DNA of 64,000 nucleotides from Alishewanella metallidurans (lineage in GTDB: Bacteria; Pseudomonadota; Gammaproteobacteria; Enterobacterales; Alteromonadaceae): assembly GCF_036983985.1 (NCBI RefSeq), contig NZ_JALAHQ010000001.1:62001-126000 (forward strand), written 5' to 3'. Below are positions 25,096 through 33,916 of this stretch, piece by piece (the stretch's first letter is position 1; each line of letters starts with the position of its first letter). The notes under the pieces were generated by a model. The model was given only the letters and a program-made list of their open reading frames with translations. It had not been told where the DNA came from and did not search any database. The translations under genes were made by a program, and so were the position numbers.

Positions 25096-26019
25096 GTGGC
25101 AAGAGAACAGTTGGGAATATGTGCTGAAGCAAATTTACATGGTACTTATCTGCTATTAAATGCTTTTGAGGGCCATGAAAAGGTATTGCGTTATAAGTTA
25201 GCACGTATCTCGCAGTTGTTTGATCGTTTGGCGGGTCATTTTTCTGAGGCGATGTTAACGGGCATGGTTGCTGTAGGCAGTAACTATTGGGATGTGCTTT
25301 ATCCTGATGCCAGGCCAGCAGCCTTAAAAACCTTTCCAGAGATAGATGCGAATGATATTGGTATGGCGCCAGTACCTATAGATCTATTGATCCAAATTCG
25401 TTCAGACCGGCTTGATGTTAATATTATTGCTTGTCAGCAAGTATTACAGCTATTGCAAAGCCACGTTGAAGTGCAAGAACAGTTGCAAGGTTTTCGTTAT
25501 TTAGATGGCCGTAACCTTACTGGTTTTATTGATGCACCTTATAATCCCGGAACACGAACTAGACGGCCGGTTGCGTTAATAAATACTGAGCAACAACCTG
25601 TTTTTGCTGCAGGTAGTTATTTATACCTACAATATTTATGTTTTGATCAGCAAGCATGGCAACAATTAGCGGTAGTAGACCAAGAAGAAATTATGGGCTG
25701 TTATAAAGTATCTGGTAAGCCCTTACCGGCAGAATTGTTGCTTGCAGATAGCCATTTTGCCGTTATGCAAAAACACGGCGAACAAAATACCATGGTACTA
25801 CAACAAAATATGCCGTTTTATCAGCTAAAACGTCAGGGCTTAATTCAAATGAGTTTTGCCGCTAGTCCTGAAGCATTGAATGAGCAACTATATCAACGTT
25901 TAGGTATAGCAGAGCATGCGGTGGGGGCAGACTTACTGCTGGCTTATCATCATATTGAATTGAGTGCAGCGTTCTTCGCACCCTCTATCAGTTTTCTTGA
26001 GTTATCAGCCACAGATTAA
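25096..26019 (+). CDS. DyP-type haem peroxidase homologue
   Basis: Resembles the YfeX-like dye-decolourising peroxidase family, which uses haem and H2O2. GTG start with AAAGGAA five bases upstream; 307 aa, usual length. The signature region reads LDGRNLTGFIDAPYNP: the catalytic Asp (D146) of the family GxxDG motif is kept but the last glycine is alanine. The probable proximal haem ligand is H220 (ADSHFAVMQ). Where family members carry the distal arginine (VRQSLPY-type segment) this protein has VLQQNMPF, so Q236 replaces it. No signal peptide or Tat motif, so cytoplasmic. Enzyme activity is therefore uncertain. Transcribed away from the CsrB-like RNA. Confidence 0.8.
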   Translation: MAREQLGICAEANLHGTYLLLNAFEGHEKVLRYKLARISQLFDRLAGHFSEAMLTGMVAVGSNYWDVLYPDARPAALKTFPEIDANDIGMAPVPIDLLIQIRSDRLDVNIIACQQVLQLLQSHVEVQEQLQGFRYLDGRNLTGFIDAPYNPGTRTRRPVALINTEQQPVFAAGSYLYLQYLCFDQQAWQQLAVVDQEEIMGCYKVSGKPLPAELLLADSHFAVMQKHGEQNTMVLQQNMPFYQLKRQGLIQMSFAASPEALNEQLYQRLGIAEHAVGADLLLAYHHIELSAAFFAPSISFLELSATD

Positions 26020-26032
26020 ATTTAAGCTTTAA

Positions 26033-26500
26033 TTACACTTTCTCAAATAATTCAGTAACCTTAGTAAGCGTAAAATCTATATTTTTTACGCTTATAGGAG
26101 CAATGAAAATCGTATCATCACCCGCGATAGTTCCCAGTACGCCTTCCGCTTTGCCTACCGAGTCAAGTAATCGTGCAATAAGCTGTGCTGCACCAGGGCT
26201 AGTACGAATAATGATCATCACGTCGTTATGCTCAATATCTAATACTAGCTGTCGCAATGGGCTTTTAGTGGTTGGTACGCCTAATTCTGATGGCAGGGTG
26301 TAAACCATATCTTGTCTGGCGTTACGCGTGCGAACGGCACCGTATTTACTTAACATGCGTGATACTTTTGACTGGCTAATATTGTCAAAGCCATCGTTTT
26401 TTAACGCGTCAACAATTTCACCTTGAGAACCAAAGCTTTCAGTTTTTAATATTGATTTAAAAGCCTGAATTAACGCTTCTTGCTTAGCTTGTTTAGTCAT
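26033..26500 (-). CDS. argR: Arginine repressor ArgR
   Basis: Hexameric arginine-dependent repressor of arginine synthesis. Start set at ATG 26500 (MTKQAKQEALIQAFKSIL), giving 155 aa against 156 in E. coli; the frame extends upstream without similarity. N-terminal winged HTH (GSQGEIVDALKNDGFDNISQSKVSRML) and C-terminal arginine-binding domain with the GTIAGDDTIF motif. Divergent from mdh, as in E. coli. I see no clear ARG box in front. Confidence 0.96.
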   Translation of the reverse strand: MTKQAKQEALIQAFKSILKTESFGSQGEIVDALKNDGFDNISQSKVSRMLSKYGAVRTRNARQDMVYTLPSELGVPTTKSPLRQLVLDIEHNDVMIIIRTSPGAAQLIARLLDSVGKAEGVLGTIAGDDTIFIAPISVKNIDFTLTKVTELFEKV

Positions 26501-26688
26501 ACCGTGCTCATTTTTGTAATTTATTGCCACTATCTTAACAAAGTTCGTCGCTGGCGACACTTTGTGAAGTAAACTAGATTAAAATTCGCTAAAATGCCTA
26601 AACTTTAAGCTTAAGCTATTTGTGTTTTTTACGCGGTTTCAGTATTGTTGGCGCGTTTTTCATTCAATCGTTATCGAGGGAAATAATC

Positions 26689-27627
26689 ATGAAAGTAGCC
26701 GTTTTAGGTGCCGCCGGTGGTATTGGTCAGGCATTATCATTATTACTGAAGCTAGACTTGCCAGCAGGTACAGATCTCGCATTGTACGATCTAGCGCCAG
26801 TAACACCGGGTGTTGCGGTTGATTTAAGTCATATCCCTACCGCGGTTAAAGTAACTGGTTATGGTAAAGAAGATTTAAACACGGCGTTAGCCGGTGCAGA
26901 TATTGTTATGATCCCTGCTGGTATGCCACGTAAGCCTGGCATGGACCGTTCAGATTTATTTAATATTAACGCCGGTGTAGTAAAAACGCTTGCTGAAGCT
27001 ATTGTACAGCAATGCCCTAAAGCACTAGTGGGTGTAATTACCAACCCAGTAAATACTACGGTAGCAATTGCTGCTGATGTATTTAAAAAAGCGGGTACTT
27101 ATGATGCGCGTCGCTTATTTGGTGTAACCACGCTTGATGTTATTCGTGCTGAAACCTTTGTTGGTGAGTTAAAAGCTAAAAACCCAACTGAAATAACTGT
27201 GCCAGTAATTGGTGGCCATAGCGGTACTACTATTTTACCTCTGTTATCTCAGGTTGCAGGCGTAAGCTTTAGCGATGACGAAGTTGCGTCATTAACGCAT
27301 CGTATTCAAAATGCCGGTACTGAAGTGGTAGAAGCTAAAGCGGGTGGCGGTTCAGCGACGTTATCAATGGGCCAAGCTGCAGCGCGTTTTTGTCTATCTT
27401 TAGTGAAAGGTTTACAAGGCGAAAAAGTAACTGAGTATGCTTATGTTGAAGGCAACGGCGAACACGCTCGTTTCTTTGCTCAGCCAATAACCTTAGGTAA
27501 AAATGGTGTGGAAGCGTTGTTGCCGATAGGTACATTAAGTGCTTTTGAGCAAAAAGCGATGAACGATATGCTAGGTACCTTGCAAGCAGATATTACGCTT
27601 GGCGAAGAATATGTAAAAAATAATTAA
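26689..27627 (+). CDS. mdh: Malate dehydrogenase (NAD+)
   Basis: TCA-cycle oxidation of malate to oxaloacetate. Begins at ATG 26689 (MKVAVLGAAGGIGQALSLLLK) with GAGGG upstream; 312 aa, the E. coli length. The frame opens earlier at 26620 but those residues are not conserved. NAD-binding GAAGGIGQ, substrate arginines in MPRKPGMDRSDL, and catalytic His in VIGGHSGTTILPL are visible. Followed by a bidirectional terminator. Confidence 0.97.
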   Translation: MKVAVLGAAGGIGQALSLLLKLDLPAGTDLALYDLAPVTPGVAVDLSHIPTAVKVTGYGKEDLNTALAGADIVMIPAGMPRKPGMDRSDLFNINAGVVKTLAEAIVQQCPKALVGVITNPVNTTVAIAADVFKKAGTYDARRLFGVTTLDVIRAETFVGELKAKNPTEITVPVIGGHSGTTILPLLSQVAGVSFSDDEVASLTHRIQNAGTEVVEAKAGGGSATLSMGQAAARFCLSLVKGLQGEKVTEYAYVEGNGEHARFFAQPITLGKNGVEALLPIGTLSAFEQKAMNDMLGTLQADITLGEEYVKNN

Positions 27628-27641
27628 GTTAGTTTTTGCTT

Positions 27642-27666
27642 AAAAAAAGGCGCTGATGCGCCTTTT
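27642..27666. terminator. Bidirectional terminator between mdh and ispB
   Basis: Nine-base perfect stem AAAAGGCGC/GCGCCTTTT with loop TGAT (27654-27657). A-run before and T-run after make it work from both sides. Confidence 0.85.
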
Positions 27667-27689
27667 CTATTATATACACTTAACTGCGA

Positions 27690-28661
27690 TTAATGCGTTC
27701 TGGATACGGCAATATCGGCTAGTGCCAGTAGAGCTTGTTTGTAAGCAGATTCCGGCAGCGTTGCCAGCGCTTGACGCGCTTTCTCTGCTTCTTGTTCAGC
27801 AAGGTTGCGCGTGTAGTGAAACGCTTTGGTGTCGTGCAGTGCTGTCATAATTGCATCAAGATGCAGCATGCCATTACCTTGCTCTATCGCTTCACTAATT
27901 AGCGCTTTTTGCTGTGCCGTGCCGTGTTTTAGTGCATGAATAAGCGGTAAGGTAGGTTTGCCTTCAGCTAGATCATCACCGATATTTTTACCTAGCTCTA
28001 AGGCGTCAGCTTGATAATCTAAAACGTCATCAATTAACTGAAAAGCAGTACCAAGATGCATACCGTATAATTTCATACTGTTCACTACAGCTTCAGGTTG
28101 CTGTGTAATAATGGCGGCTAATTGCGTAGCAGCTTCAAACAGTTTTGCTGTTTTGCAGTAAATAACCTGCATATAGCTTTGTTCAGTGGTATCTGGATCG
28201 TTAACGTTCATCAGCTGTAGCACTTCGCCTTCAGCGATGATGTTAGTTGCGTCAGCTAGCACATGCATAATACGCATGTCATTTAATGACACCATCATTT
28301 GGAATGAACGGCTATACAGAAAGTCACCAACTAGTACGCTAGCTTGGTTACCAAACACTGCGTTAGCTGTTTGTTTACCTCTTCGCAGCGTAGATTCATC
28401 TACGACATCGTCATGCAGTAAAGTTGAGGTATGAATAAACTCAATAATGGCCGCAACGGTAATGTGGGCGCTGCCTTCATAGCCAAGAGCTCTAGCCGCT
28501 AATACCGCAAGTAATGGCCGTAAGCGTTTACCACCACTATTAACGATGTAGATGCCTAATTGATTGATCAAGGCAACATCGGAGTTTAGTTGTGAAAAAA
28601 TATGTTTATTAACCGCAGCCATATCGGCAGATGATAACTGCTGGATCTGTTCGAGCGTCAT
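27690..28661 (-). CDS. ispB: Octaprenyl diphosphate synthase
   Basis: Makes the side chain of ubiquinone/menaquinone by adding IPP units to farnesyl diphosphate. I start at ATG 28661 (MTLEQIQQLSSADM), matching the E. coli N-terminus; 323 aa, the same as E. coli. The first Asp-rich motif is DDVVD, the second DDVLDYQ; GGKRLRP binds the diphosphate. Divergent from rplU, as in E. coli. Confidence 0.96.
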   Translation of the reverse strand: MTLEQIQQLSSADMAAVNKHIFSQLNSDVALINQLGIYIVNSGGKRLRPLLAVLAARALGYEGSAHITVAAIIEFIHTSTLLHDDVVDESTLRRGKQTANAVFGNQASVLVGDFLYSRSFQMMVSLNDMRIMHVLADATNIIAEGEVLQLMNVNDPDTTEQSYMQVIYCKTAKLFEAATQLAAIITQQPEAVVNSMKLYGMHLGTAFQLIDDVLDYQADALELGKNIGDDLAEGKPTLPLIHALKHGTAQQKALISEAIEQGNGMLHLDAIMTALHDTKAFHYTRNLAEQEAEKARQALATLPESAYKQALLALADIAVSRTH

Positions 28662-28774
28662 GAAAAACAACTGCTTAAGCCAAAGAATGGCTGCAATTCT
28701 ACACCATCAGGCACAGAGTCCCAACTCAAAACTAGATCCTTTTCTAACATCAGTGATCTTTTTTATATTACTAC

Positions 28775-28803
28775 TTGCGGGGGTATAGGAAATTGCGTAC
28801 AAT
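28775..28803 (+). promoter_or_regulatory. Promoter of rplU-rpmA
   Basis: TTGCGG (28775-28780), 17-bp spacer, TACAAT (28798-28803), then a GC-rich discriminator CGCGCCC. Confidence 0.7.
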
Positions 28804-28871
28804 TCGCGCCCTGTGAATTGAATTAACACGCCCCTTAAAAAAGCGATGGCGTGCTTTGTACGGAGTTAACT

Positions 28872-29180
28872 ATGTACGCGGTTTTCCAAAGTGGTGGCAA
28901 ACAGCACCGTGTGACGGAAGGTCAGACTCTACGTCTTGAAAAATTAGACTTAGAAACCGGCGCAACAATCGAATTTACACCAATGATGGTCGCTAATGGC
29001 GAACAAATCAGCATCGGTGCACCTTTAGTTGAAGGTGGTAAAGTAGTAGCGGAAGTGGTCACTCATGGCCGTGGCGATAAAATTAAAATCGTTAAATTCC
29101 GTCGTCGTAAGCATTCACGTAATCAGATGGGCCACCGTCAGTGGTTTACTGAAGTGAAAATTACCAGTATCAGCGCGTAA
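28872..29180 (+). CDS. rplU: 50S ribosomal protein L21
   Basis: Large-subunit protein binding 23S rRNA. 102 aa from ATG 28872 (MYAVFQSGGKQHRVTEGQTLRLEKL), preceded by a GGAG Shine-Dalgarno; the upstream extension to 28851 is not conserved. The basic KIKIVKFRRRKHSRNQMGHRQ tail region is family-typical. In an operon with rpmA. Confidence 0.98.
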   Translation: MYAVFQSGGKQHRVTEGQTLRLEKLDLETGATIEFTPMMVANGEQISIGAPLVEGGKVVAEVVTHGRGDKIKIVKFRRRKHSRNQMGHRQWFTEVKITSISA

Positions 29181-29195
29181 CAGGAGTATCGACAC

Positions 29196-29453
29196 ATGGC
29201 AAGTAAAAAAGGTGTAGGTAGCACTCGTAACGGTCGTGATTCAGAAGCTAAACGCTTAGGTGTTAAACGTTTTGGCGGTGAGTCTGTATTAGCTGGTAGC
29301 ATCATCGTGCGTCAACGTGGTACTAAATTCCACGCTGGCACTAACGTTGGTATCGGTAAAGACCATACTTTATTCGCTTTAACCGAAGGTAAAGTGAAAT
29401 TTGAAGTTAAAGGTGAACACAATCGTAAGTTTGTGAGCATCGTCAGCGAATAA
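29196..29453 (+). CDS. rpmA: 50S ribosomal protein L27
   Basis: Peptidyl transferase centre protein, 85 aa. Starts MASKKGVGSTRNGRDSEAKRLGVKR, the usual N-terminus whose tail reaches the A and P sites; no N-terminal cleavable extension as in Firmicutes. 15 bp after rplU, then a terminator. Confidence 0.98.
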   Translation: MASKKGVGSTRNGRDSEAKRLGVKRFGGESVLAGSIIVRQRGTKFHAGTNVGIGKDHTLFALTEGKVKFEVKGEHNRKFVSIVSE

Positions 29454-29470
29454 GCTGAAAATCTTCAAAG

Positions 29471-29496
29471 AAACCCCGCCTCGTGCGGGGTTTTTT
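29471..29496 (+). terminator. Rho-independent terminator after rpmA
   Basis: Stem AACCCCGC/GCGGGGTT (29472-29479, 29485-29492), then a run of T's. Confidence 0.88.
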
Positions 29497-29616
29497 ATTA
29501 AATAAACTGTGATATAGGTGTCGAAATGTGTTTTTCGGCATGTTTTAATAACCTAAGTTATACTTGTTCTAGTTAGCAATTGGCTAGAATTAAACTGATT
29601 AATCAGGACGCACCCA

Positions 29617-30777
29617 ATGAAGTTTGTAGATGAAGCGATAATTCGAGTTGAAGCCGGTGATGGTGGCAATGGCATTATCAGTTTTTTACGTGAAAAATTT
29701 GTATCAAAGGGTGGTCCTAACGGCGGCGACGGCGGCGACGGCGGCGATGTCTATCTGGTTGCAGACGAGAACCTGAATACCCTAGTTGATTTTCAATTTG
29801 AAAAATTTCATCGCGCCGAGCGCGGTGAAAATGGCGCTAGTGTTAACTGTACGGGGAAGCGCGGCAAAGATTTAACCTTACGTGTACCTGTAGGTACTCG
29901 CGCAGTAGACGTTGATACCGACGAAATATTAGGTGATTTAACCCATATTGGTCAACGCCTGTTGGTGGCAAAAGGTGGTTGGCATGGTTTGGGTAATACC
30001 CGTTTTGCTAGCAGTACTAACCGAGCGCCGCGGAAAAAAACCAATGGTACGCCCGGTGAAATTCGTAATTTACGTTTAGAATTATTGTTATTAGCTGATG
30101 TAGGCTTGCTCGGTTTACCTAATGCTGGTAAATCGACACTTATTCGCGCTGTCTCATCGGCAAAACCCAAAGTTGCTGATTACCCGTTTACTACTTTGGT
30201 GCCTAATTTGGGTGTGGTTCGTGTTGAAGCGCACCGTTCTTTCGTTATCGCTGACATACCTGGTTTAATTGAAGGTGCGGCTGAGGGCGCAGGTTTAGGT
30301 ATACAGTTTTTAAAACATCTCGAAAGATGCCGTTTATTGTTACATGTAGTTGACGTACTACCTGCGGATGGTTCAGATCCTGCAGAAAACGCAGTTACAA
30401 TAGTGCATGAGTTGGCAAAATATAGTCAAAAGTTAGCCGGAAAACCGCGTTGGTTAGTTTTTAATAAACTTGATCTCGTGATGGCTGATGAGCTAGAAGA
30501 AATTATTGCCAAGGTGACGTCTGCGCTTGAGTGGGACGGGCCAGTATTTAAAATTGCTGCCGCAGGGCGGACAAACACCGATAGGCTAGCTGCAGATATT
30601 CTTAATTATATAGAACTATTACCTGTAGAAGAGCCAGCAGACCCAATAGCTGATCCTGTAACATTTAAATGGGATGATAGTCCAGTTGATATTCAGCCTG
30701 TTGCCGAAGATGAAGACGACGACGATGATGACTTTGATGAAGACGACTACGATGTAGAAGTAATTTATCAACGTTAA
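29617..30777 (+). CDS. obgE: GTPase Obg/CgtA
   Basis: Essential GTPase in 50S maturation and stringent control. 386 aa: glycine-rich Obg fold (residues 1-158, with GGPNGGDGGDGGDV), GTPase domain with P-loop GLPNAGKST near 166, DIPGLIEGA switch and NKLDL specificity motif; a long acidic C-terminal tail (DEDDDDDDFDEDDYD). Lies after rpmA and ahead of folA with a 11-bp gap. Confidence 0.97.
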   Translation: MKFVDEAIIRVEAGDGGNGIISFLREKFVSKGGPNGGDGGDGGDVYLVADENLNTLVDFQFEKFHRAERGENGASVNCTGKRGKDLTLRVPVGTRAVDVDTDEILGDLTHIGQRLLVAKGGWHGLGNTRFASSTNRAPRKKTNGTPGEIRNLRLELLLLADVGLLGLPNAGKSTLIRAVSSAKPKVADYPFTTLVPNLGVVRVEAHRSFVIADIPGLIEGAAEGAGLGIQFLKHLERCRLLLHVVDVLPADGSDPAENAVTIVHELAKYSQKLAGKPRWLVFNKLDLVMADELEEIIAKVTSALEWDGPVFKIAAAGRTNTDRLAADILNYIELLPVEEPADPIADPVTFKWDDSPVDIQPVAEDEDDDDDDFDEDDYDVEVIYQR

Positions 30778-30788
30778 GGTATCTGTAA

Positions 30789-31286
30789 ATGATAATTTCG
30801 ATGATAGCAGCTATGGCAGACAACCGGGTAATTGGTAAAGATAACCAAATGCCGTGGCATCTGCCCGCAGATTTAAAGCATTTTAAGCGCCTTACTCTGG
30901 GTAAACCTGTAGTAATGGGGCGGAAAACTTTTGAATCTATAGGTAAGCCCTTGCCAGGTCGACGAAATGTTGTCATCAGCCGCACTGCACCACTGGATAG
31001 TTGTGGCGCTGAGTGGGTAACCAGTTTGGCGCAAGCATTCGAATTATTAGAAGGGCAAGCTGAGGTAGTAGTTATCGGTGGTGCCGAAATTTATAAACAG
31101 TGCTTACCATTAGCACAGGTTTTATACCTGACTAAGATTGATTTAAATGTAAGCGGCGATGCATTTTTTCCGGATTATCAATCGAGTAGTGCAGGGGCTT
31201 GGCAAGTGATAGACGAATATGTGCAGCCTGCTGATTCTGCTAACCCTTATGCATGCCGTTTTATTACCTTAGAACGAGCAATTTGA
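30789..31286 (+). CDS. folA: Dihydrofolate reductase
   Basis: Reduces dihydrofolate to tetrahydrofolate; trimethoprim target. 165 aa. N-terminus MIISMIAAMADNRVIGKDNQMPWHLPADLKHFK carries the catalytic acid (D28). NADPH motifs VVMGRKTFESIGKPLPGRRNVVIS and VVIGGAEIYKQ are present. Follows obgE by 11 bp, so possibly co-transcribed. Confidence 0.97.
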   Translation: MIISMIAAMADNRVIGKDNQMPWHLPADLKHFKRLTLGKPVVMGRKTFESIGKPLPGRRNVVISRTAPLDSCGAEWVTSLAQAFELLEGQAEVVVIGGAEIYKQCLPLAQVLYLTKIDLNVSGDAFFPDYQSSSAGAWQVIDEYVQPADSANPYACRFITLERAI

Positions 31287-31358
31287 TTTCGGCATAATTT
31301 GCACCATTACAAACATGTTGTTAATATAATTCATGTGATGTTCAGCAAGGAGTAGTGA

Positions 31359-31739
31359 ATGAGATTATTGCCAACTATATTTTGTGGTGCTGCGGTAACA
31401 CTGTCGTTGTTAATTGCACCGGTTGCAGTAGCCGATGATCAGTTAGCTGCGTCAATGTGTGATTATGTAACTGCAGATGATAAAAACCGTTTACGTAAGG
31501 TACTGAGTGATTATCGACTGCGGCTACGCAATATTTATGATGGTGTGGTGTGCAATGGCGATAGTTTGCTGCGTCATGCGTTTAAAAGTAACGCAGTAGA
31601 CGTTGGTGAGTTTATTGCTAAGCAGTTACCTGGTACGGCTATCGCAAACGCTGGAGATATAGCTTGGGCCGAAGCCAATGGGTATTCTGCGTCGCCATTG
31701 TTAGCGGTATTAAAAGCTCGTGCCGGTGAAGGTGATTAG
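31359..31739 (+). CDS. Periplasmic DUF3718 family protein
   Basis: 126 aa with a Sec signal peptide (residues 1-25, cleavage near VAVADD). The mature part is a short helical domain with two cysteines (C34, C65) that could form a disulfide. Resembles small DUF3718 secreted proteins of Shewanella/Alteromonas relatives; function unknown. Good Shine-Dalgarno (AAGGAG). Followed by a bidirectional terminator separating it from the chemoreceptor. Confidence 0.8.
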   Translation: MRLLPTIFCGAAVTLSLLIAPVAVADDQLAASMCDYVTADDKNRLRKVLSDYRLRLRNIYDGVVCNGDSLLRHAFKSNAVDVGEFIAKQLPGTAIANAGDIAWAEANGYSASPLLAVLKARAGEGD

Positions 31740-31777
31740 TTAGACGTTTATATTACTGACAAGCTCATTTTAACTGA

Positions 31778-31815
31778 GCAATAAAAAAACCGCGTATTCG
31801 CGGTTTTTTTATTGC
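31778..31815. terminator. Bidirectional terminator
   Basis: A 17-bp perfect inverted repeat, arms 31778-31794 and 31799-31815, with a GC core CCGCG/CGCGG, TATT loop and A/T runs on both sides. Ends the DUF3718 gene (plus) and the chemoreceptor (minus). Confidence 0.9.
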
Positions 31816-31829
31816 TGTTACAAATTACA

Positions 31830-33842
31830 TTATACTTTAAATTGCTCAACTGATACGCGCAGCTCTTCTGCTAAACGTGCTACTTCATGACTAGATTCAG
31901 AGGTTTGTTCTGCGCCTGATGCAGTTTCTTCAGCGATAGATACAATAGATTCCAATAGTTTACTGATCTCATGCGATACATGGTTTTGCTCTTTAGCAGC
32001 ATCAGATATTTGCTCACTCATATCGTGGGCTAAATGTACCGCTTGAGTAATTGAGTCAAGTGCCAACGTTGCTACTTCAGTTTTATCTACACACTCTTCT
32101 GCTTGCTTTTTACCTTTATTCATTGCTTCTACTGCCGCCTGAGCGCCACTTTGCAATACTTGGATCATTGCTTGAATTTCTTGGGTAGAGGCCTGAGTTT
32201 TACTGGCTAATGAACGGACTTCATCTGCAACTACCGCAAAGCCTCGGCCTTGTTCGCCTGCGCGCGCGGCTTCAATTGCTGCGTTTAATGCCAGTAAGTT
32301 GGTTTGCTCTGCTATGCCACGAATAACGTCTAAAATGCTACCAATTGATGCACTATCTTTATGCAGCTTATTGATCACCACTGAGGCTTGGTCAACTTCG
32401 CGTGATAGTTGAATAATAATTGCTTTGTTCTCAAGAGAAATACCTCTAACACGTTCAGCTTCGTTGTCGGCATTTTTAATTTCAGCCAATGCGTCGTTAG
32501 AACTTTGCAGCACGCCTTGAGAGGTACTGCTCATTTCGGTGGTTGCAGTTGCCGCTTGGGTAACCTGAGATTTCTGTTCGCGAATGGCTTGAGTTGTTTG
32601 CACGGTAATAGCTGATGTCTGCTCTGATGCTGCAGCAAGCTGAGTCGAGCGAGAAATAATACCTTGTATTAGCTGTTGCAAATTGCCAATTACGGTATTG
32701 CAGTTACGTGCTAAGTCACCAAACTCGTCTTGAGCGCTATCATCGAGTTTTTGTGTCATATCGCCCGATGCCACCACGCTTAAAATCTGGTTAACTTTGG
32801 TCAGCGGTATTGAAATGCTGCGCACCGTTAATGTAGCAATAATAATAGAAAATATAATTGAAAGTAGTACCACTATGAATATAGTAGTAATGGCATTTGA
32901 TACGCCAGTGGCAGAATCGTTTTGAATCATTTCTGCAGCTTTACTGGCTTGATTTAATAGCCGAGCAAGGCTTGCCATACCATTGGTGGCTTGCTCTTCA
33001 GCAGAGGCCAGTAAAGCGGTTGCATCGGCAGTGCTTTGCAAACGCTTAAGCTTAATATTGGGGATGCCATTATTTTCATTTAATAATGTGTTTATTTGGC
33101 TTATTTTTTCTTGTAATTCATTTACTAGATTAACCTTACCGCTAGTCTCGGTTTGTATTACTGCAAATTGCTCATTTAATTCTTTTAAACGAAAAGCAAT
33201 TTCATTGTTGATGGTATTCGCGGTGGCATCAGATGCCGTACGGTTTAAATCAACTACGTTACTGATCAGGGTATTAATACCGGTTTCAATACTGGTAGCG
33301 GCTTGATAAGAGCGAGGAAAACGTTTTTGTACATCCCGGGTGTCGGTGAAATCTAGAATAAGTGAAGCCATATCATCGGCGTGTGTTTCTAAGTCTACCA
33401 ACTTATTATCAATGTCATCACGTAAGCGAAGGCTATTATTTAGTTGCTCAAATAAACGTGTTGCTGCTGGCGTAAAGTTGCTATATGACTCATTGACTGC
33501 AGCTGCGGCTGATTTCAGTGTTGCTTCATCTTGCACTGCTATTGCTAGTCGTTTAGCCGCTTGCTGATAGCGTTCTTGTTCGGCATCAAATTGGCGCCGT
33601 AGCTGCTCAATTTCAGATAGTGTAGTGGCGTTAAAGGCTTGTAAGTTAAGTTTGCTCATTACTACAAACTCACTTTGCATTGCGGCACTGTTCTCTAATG
33701 CAGGGATAGATACTTTATTTACTTCAGCGGTTGAGGTACTGATACTGCTTAAACTGCCGTAAGCAGTTATACCAATAAGTAATAGCAGTAGCGAGATAAT
33801 ACCAAATCCGCCTTTAACTTTTAATGCAACGGTTAACTTCAT
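31830..33842 (-). CDS. Methyl-accepting chemotaxis protein
   Basis: Transmembrane chemoreceptor. Start at ATG 33842 (MKLTVALKVKGGFG) with GGGAG six bases upstream; 670 aa. TM1 about 10-32, a periplasmic four-helix-bundle-type sensor, TM2 about 315-340, a HAMP domain (TVRSISIPLTKVNQILSVVASGDMT), and a signalling domain with the hairpin tip EQTNLLALNAAIEAARAGEQGRGFAVVADEVRSLA. Ligand unknown. Stands alone, with no che genes in the window. The C-terminus lacks the NWETF-type tether. Confidence 0.93.
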   Translation of the reverse strand: MKLTVALKVKGGFGIISLLLLLIGITAYGSLSSISTSTAEVNKVSIPALENSAAMQSEFVVMSKLNLQAFNATTLSEIEQLRRQFDAEQERYQQAAKRLAIAVQDEATLKSAAAAVNESYSNFTPAATRLFEQLNNSLRLRDDIDNKLVDLETHADDMASLILDFTDTRDVQKRFPRSYQAATSIETGINTLISNVVDLNRTASDATANTINNEIAFRLKELNEQFAVIQTETSGKVNLVNELQEKISQINTLLNENNGIPNIKLKRLQSTADATALLASAEEQATNGMASLARLLNQASKAAEMIQNDSATGVSNAITTIFIVVLLSIIFSIIIATLTVRSISIPLTKVNQILSVVASGDMTQKLDDSAQDEFGDLARNCNTVIGNLQQLIQGIISRSTQLAAASEQTSAITVQTTQAIREQKSQVTQAATATTEMSSTSQGVLQSSNDALAEIKNADNEAERVRGISLENKAIIIQLSREVDQASVVINKLHKDSASIGSILDVIRGIAEQTNLLALNAAIEAARAGEQGRGFAVVADEVRSLASKTQASTQEIQAMIQVLQSGAQAAVEAMNKGKKQAEECVDKTEVATLALDSITQAVHLAHDMSEQISDAAKEQNHVSHEISKLLESIVSIAEETASGAEQTSESSHEVARLAEELRVSVEQFKV

Positions 33843-33858
33843 AACAACTCCCACTTTT

Positions 33859-33873
33859 TGCATTAGTAATGCA
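33859..33873. repeat. Short palindrome in the chemoreceptor 5' leader
   Basis: TGCATTA-G-TAATGCA, a 7-bp inverted repeat, just upstream of the Shine-Dalgarno. May form an mRNA hairpin or be an operator; weak on its own. Confidence 0.4.
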
Positions 33874-33916
33874 CCTTAATTTAAGATGCTAAGCTGAACA
33901 AGTTTGCACAACGCAA

